From the NCBI GenBank assembly GCA_040882505.1, contig JBBEBE010000005.1:310001-374000 (forward strand): a stretch of 64,000 bases of DNA, given 5' to 3'. The notes under the pieces were generated by a model. It searched no databases. It was not told the origin of the DNA and was given only the letters and a program-made list of their open reading frames with translations. How positions within the stretch are numbered: the stretch's first letter is position 1; each line of letters starts with the position of its first letter. This DNA comes from JBBEBE01 sp040882505 (GTDB lineage: Bacteria; Bacteroidota; Rhodothermia; Balneolales; Balneolaceae). A program made the translations under genes and the position numbers. This document shows positions 36,815-45,581 of this stretch, piece after piece.

Positions 36815-37312
36815 ATGAAGACGATTCAATCAATGTTTGCCGGACTGTTCGCACTCCTTTTGATGGCGACTGCCGTATCGGCTCAACAGATGCAACCACA
36901 GCAACAGCCTCAACAACCGCAGGCACCCGCTCCTGACGAGATCAGTGATGATGAACTGCTGACGTTTGTCGCGACTTCAGATGCGATCCGTCCGATTCAG
37001 GAAGAGGCCCAAATGGATATGCGAGGTGTCATTGAAGAAGAGGGAATTTCCATTCAGCGATTTCAGCAGTTGATGATGGCCATGCAGAATCCGCAGATGG
37101 CCGATCAGGTCGAAATGTCCGCCGAAGAGGAGCAGTCCATTCAGGAGATGGAGCCGAAACTGGTCGAAATCGAAACAGCGGCATCCGAGGAGATTACCAG
37201 CGAGATTGCCAATCAGGGGCTGGATGTCGATCGTTATCAAGCCATTTACATGAGTCTGCAACAGCATCCGGAGTTGATGGAGCGACTGCAGGCAATGATG
37301 GAAGACGAGTAA
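36815..37312 (+). CDS. DUF4168 exported protein
   Basis: A 165-aa exported protein: signal peptide ending TAVSAQ, a Gln/Pro-rich linker (about residues 24-42), and a DUF4168 helical domain (ISDDELLTFVATSDAIRPIQEEAQ, then ISIQRFQQLMMAMQNPQ and LDVDRYQAIYMSLQQHPELM). The domain is widespread in Gram-negative secreted proteins, with no known function. It stands alone after rnpB, convergent with smpB. Confidence 0.85.
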   Translation: MKTIQSMFAGLFALLLMATAVSAQQMQPQQQPQQPQAPAPDEISDDELLTFVATSDAIRPIQEEAQMDMRGVIEEEGISIQRFQQLMMAMQNPQMADQVEMSAEEEQSIQEMEPKLVEIETAASEEITSEIANQGLDVDRYQAIYMSLQQHPELMERLQAMMEDE

Positions 37313-37346
37313 AACGAGCAGGAGAAACGGATCGGGTCGGGAGGCA

Positions 37347-37829
37347 TCAAAGGTTCACGTTGTAGGAGCCTTTGATCTTCCGGTCCATCTCTCTCTTGAT
37401 ATCCTTGGTCTGAATGTCCTGACGCTTGTCGAACTGCTTTTTCCCCTTGGCCAATCCGATCAATATTTTGACATTCCCTCTCTTGAAGTACGCTTTGAGC
37501 GGCACAACCGTCATCCCTTTCTGGTTCAGTGCCTTGTCGATTTCCCGAATTTGACGTTTGTGCAGCAATAGCTTGCGATCCCGTCGCTCGTCATGATTCT
37601 GGTAGGAACCGAATTCATACGGTTTGATGTACATGTTTTTGAGCCAGAGCTCTCCGTTTCGCAGATAGGCAAAGGCCTCATGCAAGCTCGCTTTTCCATC
37701 ACGAATGGACTTGACCTCGGTTCCCTTTAATGCCACACCGGCCTCGTAAGTCTCCTCGACTTGAAAGTCGTGTCGTGCCTTCCGGTTTCGAATTTCCGGT
37801 GCGTGACGTTTCTGTTTCGAGTCTGCCAT
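37347..37829 (-). CDS. smpB: SsrA-binding protein
   Basis: A 160-aa tmRNA-binding protein needed for trans-translation. It has the family start IRNRKARHDFQVEETYEAGVAL, KGTEVKSIRDGKASLHEAF, MYIKPYEFGSY and RKLLLHKRQI, and a basic tail (KQFDKRQDIQTKDIKREMDR). The ATG at 37829 gives the usual length. The upstream lipoprotein stop is 1 nt before this start, so the two genes are coupled. Confidence 0.97.
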   Translation of the reverse strand: MADSKQKRHAPEIRNRKARHDFQVEETYEAGVALKGTEVKSIRDGKASLHEAFAYLRNGELWLKNMYIKPYEFGSYQNHDERRDRKLLLHKRQIREIDKALNQKGMTVVPLKAYFKRGNVKILIGLAKGKKQFDKRQDIQTKDIKREMDRKIKGSYNVNL

Positions 37830-37830
37830 C

Positions 37831-38283
37831 CTATCGGTTCCAACCCAGTTCATTCAAACTTTCCGTGACGTCCGGTTCCGGTTCGCGGTCCGGAATGGTG
37901 TCGTAGACCCCAAGGATCTGGTTGATCTGCTCACGGGCCATCCGATTCTCAGGATTGATGCGAATCACCTCGATGAACTGTCGCATCGCCTCGTTCATTC
38001 GGGTACGCATCTCGCTCTCGTCGAACGTGGTCATCAGGTTCAGACCGTAGTTCAAATGAATTTTTTCCCGAAGCAGGTCTGGATCCCCGCTTTCGCCGTC
38101 GTACTGCTCGACAAGACTCAGAGCCTCTTCATACCGATTCTCTTCGATGAGTTGGTCAACCTGTACGTCCAATGGCTGATCGCTTTCAGACCCGCCACAC
38201 GAGAGTGTAAGAGGGAAGAGGAACAGAGAGAGAAGGATCAGGCGCAACAGGGATCTCGTGTGTAGGGTGTGGAGGGTTCTCAT
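37831..38283 (-). CDS. Small TPR-like lipoprotein
   Basis: A 150-aa lipoprotein (lipobox LTLSC) with helical repeats suggestive of one or two TPR units: VDQLIEENRYEEALSLVEQYDG and FIEVIRINPENRMAREQINQIL. It may be a periplasmic scaffold. It is directly upstream of smpB (1-nt gap) and 66 bp downstream of the M50 protease gene. No specific family is recognised. Confidence 0.75.
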   Translation of the reverse strand: MRTLHTLHTRSLLRLILLSLFLFPLTLSCGGSESDQPLDVQVDQLIEENRYEEALSLVEQYDGESGDPDLLREKIHLNYGLNLMTTFDESEMRTRMNEAMRQFIEVIRINPENRMAREQINQILGVYDTIPDREPEPDVTESLNELGWNR

Positions 38284-38349
38284 GGAATGAATCGGGTTCG
38301 TGGTTCGGGAATATTGGTGTGTTTGGGTCTGGGTACGCTGCGTGAATGT

Positions 38350-39660
38350 CTACATAAAGGAGATCGGGTTCGGAGAGATGCAAAGTACGAAAATGACCAT
38401 ACTTGTCCATCCAAGCCAGCGACGTACCGGTGTCAGTGGACGCTCCTGAATGGCTGGTGGATGCTCCAACCCGATGAACCAGGCTAGGAAGGCCGACCAG
38501 AAGAGCCAGATCATGGAACCGGATGCTGCCGGTGACCATCCGAACCAGAGGAGAAGCACCGTCGCCAGAAGCGATACACTCCAGACGCGCCCAATCCATT
38601 GGGAGTCTTGCTGGTACGATTTTCGAAGAATCAGATAGAGCCCGATGCCCCAGATCGCAAGCGAGAGCGGCAACAGATTGGGTATCCACGCCTGCAGACT
38701 CTCATGGATCATCGGGATCGCTTCGAGTCCCGCCAGAGAAACGATGACGGCAAATGTCGAACGGGCCACCAATTTGTGTTTTCGGTATCCCAATAGTGAG
38801 TAGAGAATGTGTCCTCCATCCAGTTGACCAACCGGCATCAAATTGAGCGCCGTAAAAAAGAGACCCAACCATCCGGCAAACAGAAAGGGGTAGTGGTAGA
38901 GTTCGTACATCGGGGGGGCATCGGGAAAGAAGCTGCTCAAAAAGGAGTAGAGGAGGGTATTTCCAAGGATCATGGACATGCTTCCTCCCTCTTCACCGTT
39001 TTCCACGCCGGTAAGGATTGGTGGGTTGTCGGGCCAGCTTCCATACTGTTCGACATGGGCGACGATCTCGTCATGATGGTCAAACGAAGCGATAAACGAA
39101 GGGTCCGGTAGAGTAAACAGACCATAAAGGAGTACGACCAACGCGACAATGAATCCGGCGATGGGCCCGGCAATACCGATGTCGAACAGCTTGATCGAAT
39201 CCGAAACACGCTCTTTGATCTTGATCACTGCGCCAAGGGTACCGATTCCGAAGGGAACGGGGATAAACCAGGGGAGGGAGACGGCCACCCGGTGCCGGAC
39301 AGCCGCCACATAATGACCCATCTCGTGCGTGCCCAAAAAAAGAAGAAAGACGATTGCAAAGAGCGCGCCTTCCGGAACCATATCCATAAAGGATTCGGCA
39401 TTGGCCGTCTGACCGACCCACAGAATTCCGGTCGCCGTAACGGTCAGAAAGGTGATCAAAAAGAGACTGCCGTGTTTGAGCAGATCCTTCCATGTGATCC
39501 GGTTCTTGCCAGTCGCAGACGGTTGTGATGGGTCAGGATTCTCGGGGGGGATGCGCCACTCGTGGCGAGGTGCGTCTACAGATTCCTCGGATGGTTCGTG
39601 TGACAAAGGAAGCGCTCCGGTTTGGGGTGAATCCGGCCGGCGGGCCGGAGAGGGTGACAT
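38350..39660 (-). CDS. Site-2-type (M50) membrane metalloprotease
   Basis: A 436-aa polytopic membrane protein with the zinc motif HExxH in LFLGTHEMGHYVAAV and the third ligand in LNLMPVGQLDGGHILY. About eight transmembrane segments surround them; the first 55 residues are a disordered cytoplasmic tail. It resembles the plant EGY/cyanobacterial type of M50 proteases with no PDZ domain. It may process membrane proteins or an anti-sigma factor; no candidate partner is adjacent. The ATG at 39660 has GAAGG upstream. Confidence 0.88.
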   Translation of the reverse strand: MSPSPARRPDSPQTGALPLSHEPSEESVDAPRHEWRIPPENPDPSQPSATGKNRITWKDLLKHGSLFLITFLTVTATGILWVGQTANAESFMDMVPEGALFAIVFLLFLGTHEMGHYVAAVRHRVAVSLPWFIPVPFGIGTLGAVIKIKERVSDSIKLFDIGIAGPIAGFIVALVVLLYGLFTLPDPSFIASFDHHDEIVAHVEQYGSWPDNPPILTGVENGEEGGSMSMILGNTLLYSFLSSFFPDAPPMYELYHYPFLFAGWLGLFFTALNLMPVGQLDGGHILYSLLGYRKHKLVARSTFAVIVSLAGLEAIPMIHESLQAWIPNLLPLSLAIWGIGLYLILRKSYQQDSQWIGRVWSVSLLATVLLLWFGWSPAASGSMIWLFWSAFLAWFIGLEHPPAIQERPLTPVRRWLGWTSMVIFVLCISPNPISFM

Positions 39661-39820
39661 GGCACCTTCGAACTCTCTTGAACAACCTTGAATATACCAC
39701 TCCCGCAAGCAAAGATCAGACGGAACGCTCATTGCCAAGTCACCGTTTGGAGAGAGCGGAAGGAAGTCTCTCTTTCTTCTGAATATGGAAACAAGAGATG
39801 GTACCTTTGCAGCCGTGAAT

Positions 39821-40687
39821 ATGAATACAGAAATAGAATCCCTGGTCTACCTGCTCGAGGATCCCGATCCGCTGATCCAGCAACAGATCGAGGCACGACT
39901 GCTCGAATGGGGGGAGCGGGCCATCCCTCAACTGGATCAGGCGCGGGTGCAGAGCGACAATCGGGTAGAGCGCGAAGCGATCGTACGGATTCTGCACCGT
40001 ATCACCTTCTCTTCGTTGATGGAAGAGTTTGCCAATCTGGCGCATCAAGGCATTCAGGGTCGTGCCCGGCTCGAGTCTGCACTCTTTTTACTGTCCCGGT
40101 TCGGCAATCCGACTCTGGACGAGGGGTACCACCGTCGCCGGTTGAACCGAATGGCTCAAGAAGTGGCGTCCAGACTCTCTCCCGAAGAGACCGAGGGTCG
40201 GAAAATGCACACACTTCTGCAGTATCTGTTCGGCGAACTGCAATTCAAGGGAGAGACCCACGACTATCACAATGTGGAGAACGCCTATCTGGATCGGGTC
40301 CTGGATCGTCGTCGCGGGATGCCGGTCATGCTGGGAGCGATCGTACTGTTTCTGGCGCGCCGTCTCAACTTCCCCTTCTACGGCGTAAATATGCCGGTAC
40401 ACTTCATGCTCATCTACCAAGGCACCACCCGTGAATTGATGATTGATCCGTTCGATGGGGGCCGTGTGGTCACCTACGATCAGTGTCACTTTTATTTGAA
40501 GAAGAACGGGATCCAGCCCAGACCGGAACATTTCCAGCGTTGCAGCAGCGAGGAGATTGTGGTGCGCTGTCTGCGCAATCTGATGTACAGCTATTCCCGA
40601 CGCAAAGAGGAGGATCGGGTGGCTGATTTGAATCGACTCATGGAGCTTGTCCGACCCGATACCGGCACCGGAGAGATCAATACTTGA
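39821..40687 (+). CDS. SirB1/transglutaminase-like protein
   Basis: A 288-aa cytoplasmic protein with a SirB1-type (Transglut_core2) domain: YHNVENAYLDRVLDRRRGMPVMLG, FPFYGVNMPVHFMLIY, and MIDPFDGGRVVTYDQC. The classical Cys-His-Asp triad of active transglutaminases is not evident (GMPVMLG has no nucleophilic Cys), as is usual in SirB1. ATG 39821 is chosen; in-frame ATG 39785 would add 12 residues. TACCTTTG at 39802-39809 resembles a Bacteroidota -7 box and would give a very short leader for 39821. The 3' end overlaps the convergent glycosyltransferase gene by 11 bp. Confidence 0.8.
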   Translation: MNTEIESLVYLLEDPDPLIQQQIEARLLEWGERAIPQLDQARVQSDNRVEREAIVRILHRITFSSLMEEFANLAHQGIQGRARLESALFLLSRFGNPTLDEGYHRRRLNRMAQEVASRLSPEETEGRKMHTLLQYLFGELQFKGETHDYHNVENAYLDRVLDRRRGMPVMLGAIVLFLARRLNFPFYGVNMPVHFMLIYQGTTRELMIDPFDGGRVVTYDQCHFYLKKNGIQPRPEHFQRCSSEEIVVRCLRNLMYSYSRRKEEDRVADLNRLMELVRPDTGTGEINT

Positions 40688-43184
40688 TTTCGAAAATGTC
40701 GGATTCTCCGTCCATTGGCTGTAGTTGGTGGGCCAGGGACCGGAAGGTATCGCGTTCCTCGTCGTTGCCTTGAATCTCGTGCAGTTCACCGGCCAGTCTG
40801 TAGAGATCCGGATGAAACGGATATTGCTCCATAAGGCGGTTCAGCAAGACCGGTCCGTCATCAATCTCCTTTTCCCGAATTTGAATGCGTAACCGGTAGA
40901 GATCAAACCAGGGTCCATCTGCCTGGGGACGTTCCAGGTAGAGCCGACAGCGTGAATAGATGTTTCGCTGGTAGTAGTATCGGATCAGATCCCGAATGAG
41001 ATAGACGGGAAGAGGGACCTGTGCATCGTCCATTCGCGTCTCCATCTGTCGAAGAAGATCTCGTTTGTCGGCGACGACAAGCAGTTCACAAATCCGAATC
41101 AGATCGTCTCCCGAGAGGTTTCGGTTCTGCAGCTCCGTTCGCACTTCGTCAGAGAAGAGCTCCTCGATCTGGTCCAACCAGTATCCGGGAGGGTTCAGGG
41201 GATTGACCGGCATGGGTGTTCGATGAATCCGTTCAAGGAGGTCCCCGTCTGCAGGGACATCCAGGTCGGGACGATGATGCCAGCGTGTATGATAGATCTC
41301 CTCGTTTCGCCACCCCAATTCCGGTTCCAACCAAAGCCCCATCGGCCCGGTCGTCTGACGATGGAGGTGCTGTACACGGGATTGAGTCGCGATGGCAATC
41401 GCGAGATCGTTCTGCTCGATCTGGCGACAGAGATCCAAATCATCGAACAGTGCCGGCCCGTAGGCTTCGTTCATCCGCAACCCCAAGTCGCCCCGAATCA
41501 TCAAGCAGCAGCTGTCAAGTGCATCCGTAAAGAGGAGTGGACGATCCAGCCTGGAGGTGTGGCTGATGCACTGTTCCGGTTGTTCGCACCGATCCACAGA
41601 GGGCCCGATTGCGGCAAGATCTTCGTCGGCTTCCATATGAGCGATCAGTTCGTCGATGGTCGACTCCTCCAGGAGGGTGTCGTTGTGGAGGATGAGTACA
41701 TAGCGACCCGATACGCGATCCAGGCCTTGGTTGATGGCCCGGGAGAATCCCAGATTTTGTTCGTTCGTTACAATTTGTAGCGGGAGCACGTTTCGCTCAT
41801 CGAGTTGTCGCAGATAGTCAAACGTATCGTCCAGACTGGCATTGTCAATGATCACCCATTCGGTTCGCGCCGGATCGCAGGCGGCCGTGAGAGCAACCAT
41901 GCACTCTTCGAGAAGTCGCCGGCCTCCGGCAGTGGTCGGGATGATGACCGACAGAAGGGGTCTCCGGGTCTCTTCGGGTGGAACCATTTCCGATTCGTCT
42001 TCCGGGACGTCGACCGGAGTCGGCTCCTCCGACTCTTTCGGCGTCAGGGTTGGATCGACGGGTTCATCCTTATCGGATGCGCCAACGGATTCGGGAACGG
42101 TTGGCTCGGTTTGAACGCCCTTCCGATCTCTGTCCGGCAATCCTTCCTCCAGCGGAACGTCCAATGGATCCGAGAAGAGTGTTGGCTGAACCGGCAGTGT
42201 ATGAATGACGGTTTCTTCCGTTTTTGAGGATTGCGGGGAGCCGGTTTGTGACCCGGTTTTCAAGGCTCCCGTATCGGTAGCTCGCTGAAGTCTGTGTTTG
42301 AGCTCGGCCGCCTCGACATGTCTGCGGAGCCGTTCGAGCAACTGGATCTTCCATTTGAGCAACTCCTTCGTTTCACCAATCTGTCGAATCGCCTGGTTGG
42401 TCTCTTCGAGTGCTCCTCGCGGGTTCTCCTCGGCCAGCGCTTGGAGTCGCGTGAGAAGGGTCCCTTCACTCTCTTCTTTCCCGTCAAAAAGCTCGATGGA
42501 TTGAAGCGAGGTGAGCAGACGGTGACGATCGTCGGGGCTTTTCGCCTCGCTCGTCATCCGAAAAATAAACTCCTGGACGACATCGGGTCGAACCGGCTCC
42601 AGATGGCTGCGTTCCGGAATAAAAAAGGCATCCGAGCGATCCAATCCTTTCTGGTGTGCGATGCTGTAGGATAGAGAGGGGACGGTATAGGGGTGTAGAC
42701 GGGAGGCAAATGGTTCGACCCGATCAACAATCAGATCCCGGTGCAGGATCCACTGTTCATCCAGCGGAAGGGATCCGTTTCGCAACTGCTCGATCCATTG
42801 CGCCGGGGAGGAGGGAGGAAATGCATCAAGCAAGAAGATGGTGGCAGGTGCGGTCGAGAGCTTGCGCAGAAGGTCGGACAGAACCGTGTGGTTCGGGCGA
42901 TCAGCCCGATGGGGGGCCCAGATCCAGTCGCCGTCCGAGTGGAGAAACGCCCGATTCAGTGCACCTGCACGTGAAATACCGGATGGAAGGGGAAGTACCC
43001 GAATCGGAGTGGTACTTTCGCGTTCGGCAAGCGTCGCCGCCCAGTGGTGGTTGTCACTGGAATCGGTCAGAACCACTTCACAGCGGGGGATCCCGGTGCG
43101 TCGAATGAACTGCAGGAGTGCATTCAGATGGTCCGGATCGGAGTGGGTTGTAAGAAGAATCGAAAACAGCGGAGAAGACGGCAT
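40677..43184 (-). CDS. Two-domain GT2-type glycosyltransferase with TPR-like tail
   Basis: An 835-aa protein with two GT-A-like regions. The first (about residues 5-220, FSILLTTHSDPDHLNALLQF) lacks a clean DxD. The second (about 405-640: PLLSVIIPTTAGGRRLLEE, VIIDNASLDDTFDYL, NLGFSRAINQGLDRVSG, LHNDTLLEE, ALFDDLDLCRQI) is a complete GT2 domain. Between them is a disordered acidic/Pro-rich linker. The C-terminal 170 residues are helical and TPR-like. It probably adds sugars to a surface glycan. Start at ATG 43184; an in-frame ATG at 43301 would add an unlikely Pro/Gly-rich leader. Confidence 0.8.
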   Translation of the reverse strand: MPSSPLFSILLTTHSDPDHLNALLQFIRRTGIPRCEVVLTDSSDNHHWAATLAERESTTPIRVLPLPSGISRAGALNRAFLHSDGDWIWAPHRADRPNHTVLSDLLRKLSTAPATIFLLDAFPPSSPAQWIEQLRNGSLPLDEQWILHRDLIVDRVEPFASRLHPYTVPSLSYSIAHQKGLDRSDAFFIPERSHLEPVRPDVVQEFIFRMTSEAKSPDDRHRLLTSLQSIELFDGKEESEGTLLTRLQALAEENPRGALEETNQAIRQIGETKELLKWKIQLLERLRRHVEAAELKHRLQRATDTGALKTGSQTGSPQSSKTEETVIHTLPVQPTLFSDPLDVPLEEGLPDRDRKGVQTEPTVPESVGASDKDEPVDPTLTPKESEEPTPVDVPEDESEMVPPEETRRPLLSVIIPTTAGGRRLLEECMVALTAACDPARTEWVIIDNASLDDTFDYLRQLDERNVLPLQIVTNEQNLGFSRAINQGLDRVSGRYVLILHNDTLLEESTIDELIAHMEADEDLAAIGPSVDRCEQPEQCISHTSRLDRPLLFTDALDSCCLMIRGDLGLRMNEAYGPALFDDLDLCRQIEQNDLAIAIATQSRVQHLHRQTTGPMGLWLEPELGWRNEEIYHTRWHHRPDLDVPADGDLLERIHRTPMPVNPLNPPGYWLDQIEELFSDEVRTELQNRNLSGDDLIRICELLVVADKRDLLRQMETRMDDAQVPLPVYLIRDLIRYYYQRNIYSRCRLYLERPQADGPWFDLYRLRIQIREKEIDDGPVLLNRLMEQYPFHPDLYRLAGELHEIQGNDEERDTFRSLAHQLQPMDGESDIFEIKY

Positions 43185-43242
43185 GAAAGCGGGCTGTTTT
43201 TTCGGAATATACGAGAGAGGAGCAGGGGAACAAAGAAGAGAG

Positions 43243-43268
43243 GAAAAACCCCCGGAGGGGCTCCCCCC
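43243..43268 (-). terminator. Probable terminator after amt
   Basis: On the minus strand GGGAGCCCCTCCGGGGGTTTTTCC forms a short GC stem (CCCC/GGGG) followed by five T. It is about 45 bp after the amt stop codon. The stem is short. Confidence 0.5.
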
Positions 43269-43310
43269 ACAGCGATCCCTGGCTGCGGGGAGAGAGTGCA
43301 AGGATGAGAG

Positions 43311-44747
43311 CTACCGGGATCCACCGGTGGATCGAATGATGTCAATACCGGCAAAGTAGGGATAGGCGCTGCTGCCGTGTTCAGAGATGTCCAGCCCGTC
43401 TTTTTCGACCCGTCGGCTTACTCGGACACCGAGCGTTGCCTTGATCAGACCAAAGAGCCCGATGGAGAAGGCAAAGGTGAAGAGGACCACCGAGGCCGTT
43501 CCAAGCAGCTGGATCCAGACATTTGCTTCGCTCGAAAAAATCCCGACAGCCAGGGTTCCCCAGATCCCGCACACCCCGTGTACCGAGATGGCGCTGACCG
43601 GATCATCGATCTGTAGTTTGTCAAAGAGTGTAACGGAGAGGACAACCAAAACCCCGGCCACCAGTCCAATCGCAATGGCCGAGAGCGGGCTTACGACATC
43701 GGCTCCTGCGGTAATTCCGACCAAGCCGGCCAGAATGCCGTTCAGTGCCATGCTGGCGTCCAGACTCTTCAAGACCACCTGCGTGGTAATCATCGAGGCG
43801 AGTGCCCCGGCTGCTGCGGCCAGAGCGGTCGTTACAAAGACGTAGGAGACCGAGACAGGATCGGCGCTCAGAACCGATCCACCGTTGAATCCGAACCAGC
43901 CGAACCAGAGCAGGAATACGCCAATGGTTGCCAGGGGGATGCTGTGGCCGGGAATCGGGAAGATCTGTCCGTTTACATACTTTCCTTTTCGGGGACCCAG
44001 CAAGAGGACGCAGGCCAGTCCGGCTGCGCCGCCGACGGCGTGGACAAGTGTGGATCCGGCAAAGTCGTAGAAACCGAGATCGGCCAACCATCCACCCCCC
44101 CAGAGCCAGCTACCAGTAATCGGGTAGGAGATGGCCACCAGCAGAGCGGCAAAGATCATGAAGGAGGGGAGTTTGATCCGGCCGGTAACGGCGCCCGAGA
44201 CGATGGTCGCGGCCGTGGCGGCAAACATGGCTTGGAAGATGAAGTCGGTCCAGAGAGTCATGCTCCCGTTGTAGGCTGTGGTCAGGAAGGCAGCCGGATC
44301 ACTGCTGTCGAATCCGATACCGAATCCGCCGAACCCGAGGATGCCGTTGAATTCGCCCGGGTACATGATCTGGAAGCCGATGAATGCGTAGGAGAGCAGG
44401 CCCGTGCAGAGAATGAAGACATTCTTGTAGATCACATTGATTGTGTTCTTTGCCTGGGTGAGTCCGGTTTCGACCGATGCGAACCCGAGGTGCATGATCA
44501 AGACCAACACAGCCGAGATCAGGATCCAGAGGTTGTCAATGACAAAGCGGACATACTCGGGGGAGGATTCAAACGTCTCGAGGGTACCGGAGGCTTCGAC
44601 CTGACCCGGAGTGGTCGCAGCCGAGACGGCCGTTGCAGCGTCGACCAGTTCGCCGGCACTGGTGGCCAACAGGTCAACAGGGATGATGAGTGCGAGCAGG
44701 AGGCTGACACTCCAGAGGATGTATTGGGATCGTTCAACGTGTGTCAT
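43311..44747 (-). CDS. amt: Ammonium transporter
   Basis: A 478-aa Amt/MEP/Rh channel with about eleven transmembrane segments. Family marks include FASVETGLTQAKNT, DFAGSTLVHAVGGAAGLA (first pore His), FLLWFGWFGFNGGS and SAISVHGVCGIWGTLAVGIF (second pore His). It conducts ammonium across the inner membrane. No glnK/PII gene is adjacent, although the two are commonly paired. The 234-bp upstream gap is AT-rich and holds three copies of ATAAGGC/GCCTTAT. Confidence 0.95.
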   Translation of the reverse strand: MTHVERSQYILWSVSLLLALIIPVDLLATSAGELVDAATAVSAATTPGQVEASGTLETFESSPEYVRFVIDNLWILISAVLVLIMHLGFASVETGLTQAKNTINVIYKNVFILCTGLLSYAFIGFQIMYPGEFNGILGFGGFGIGFDSSDPAAFLTTAYNGSMTLWTDFIFQAMFAATAATIVSGAVTGRIKLPSFMIFAALLVAISYPITGSWLWGGGWLADLGFYDFAGSTLVHAVGGAAGLACVLLLGPRKGKYVNGQIFPIPGHSIPLATIGVFLLWFGWFGFNGGSVLSADPVSVSYVFVTTALAAAAGALASMITTQVVLKSLDASMALNGILAGLVGITAGADVVSPLSAIAIGLVAGVLVVLSVTLFDKLQIDDPVSAISVHGVCGIWGTLAVGIFSSEANVWIQLLGTASVVLFTFAFSIGLFGLIKATLGVRVSRRVEKDGLDISEHGSSAYPYFAGIDIIRSTGGSR

Positions 44748-44981
44748 TTCAGAAATAAGTTAGGGTTAAATCTTAACACGACTAAATTTCTAAAGAATTT
44801 AAACGATTCACCATTTTTTTATAAGGCAAACGATTGGTGGGTGGAATGGCCGAAAGCAGTCTGGAATAGCGCTTACAAAGAGGCAGGAAAGAGTCCGGAG
44901 AGAGTGTATGCAAAAAAGGGAAACTGGTGAGTATGCCTTATTTTGTGCGTGGAATACGCTATAAGGCGTTAATTAGTTCGA

Positions 44982-45581
44982 CTACTTGTCGAGAAGAAAG
45001 AGAGTGAGTGCTTCGGGTCCGTGGGCGCCGACAACGAGTGACTGCTCAATGTCGGCTGTCTTGGAGGGGGCACCAATGAAAAGTCCCCACCCGACGGGTT
45101 TCGATCCAATTTTTCGGTAGGCCTCGTGCATCGTGGATACGATCCGGCTTGCAGGCAGGATGACGGCCATCTCCCGACAGAGAAACGGGAGCGCCCGGGG
45201 GACACCTGTCTCGTCGGACATCCATACAGCCCCGTTCTCGGCAACGGCCAGCGTGCTCTCGACAAGCAGTAGGTCGGTCTTGTCCATGGCGTCTGTCGTG
45301 GTCGGGATATCGGGAAGAAACGGGTCATCATTCAACCCTTGTACGGTCGAGACCAACGGGCCGGACCACGTTCGGGCACGGACCCACTCCTTGACATGGC
45401 CCGCGTCCGGAACAGCGTGCACCACACCGCCGGCCGATCGAACGTGTTCACTCCACGCAGTGATCAGCCGTGAACGATCGATCTCCGAATCGGACCCGAA
45501 CTCTGCCGTGGGGTCGGGGCATTCCACGGCTTCGGGCCGGGCCGCGCGGACCCGGTTAAGAATGTCGGTACGATCACTCAT
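44982..45581 (-). CDS. lutC: LutC-type lactate utilisation protein (LUD domain)
   Basis: A 199-aa LUD-domain protein: MSDRTDILNRVRAARP at the start, LLLVESTLAVAENGAVWMSDETG and a C-terminal VVGAHGPEALTLFLLDK. With LutA and LutB it forms the LutABC L-lactate oxidase complex that turns L-lactate into pyruvate. The ATG at 45581 has a perfect AAGGAGG upstream and overlaps the lutB stop (ATGA). It is the last gene of a six-gene operon. Confidence 0.93.
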   Translation of the reverse strand: MSDRTDILNRVRAARPEAVECPDPTAEFGSDSEIDRSRLITAWSEHVRSAGGVVHAVPDAGHVKEWVRARTWSGPLVSTVQGLNDDPFLPDIPTTTDAMDKTDLLLVESTLAVAENGAVWMSDETGVPRALPFLCREMAVILPASRIVSTMHEAYRKIGSKPVGWGLFIGAPSKTADIEQSLVVGAHGPEALTLFLLDK

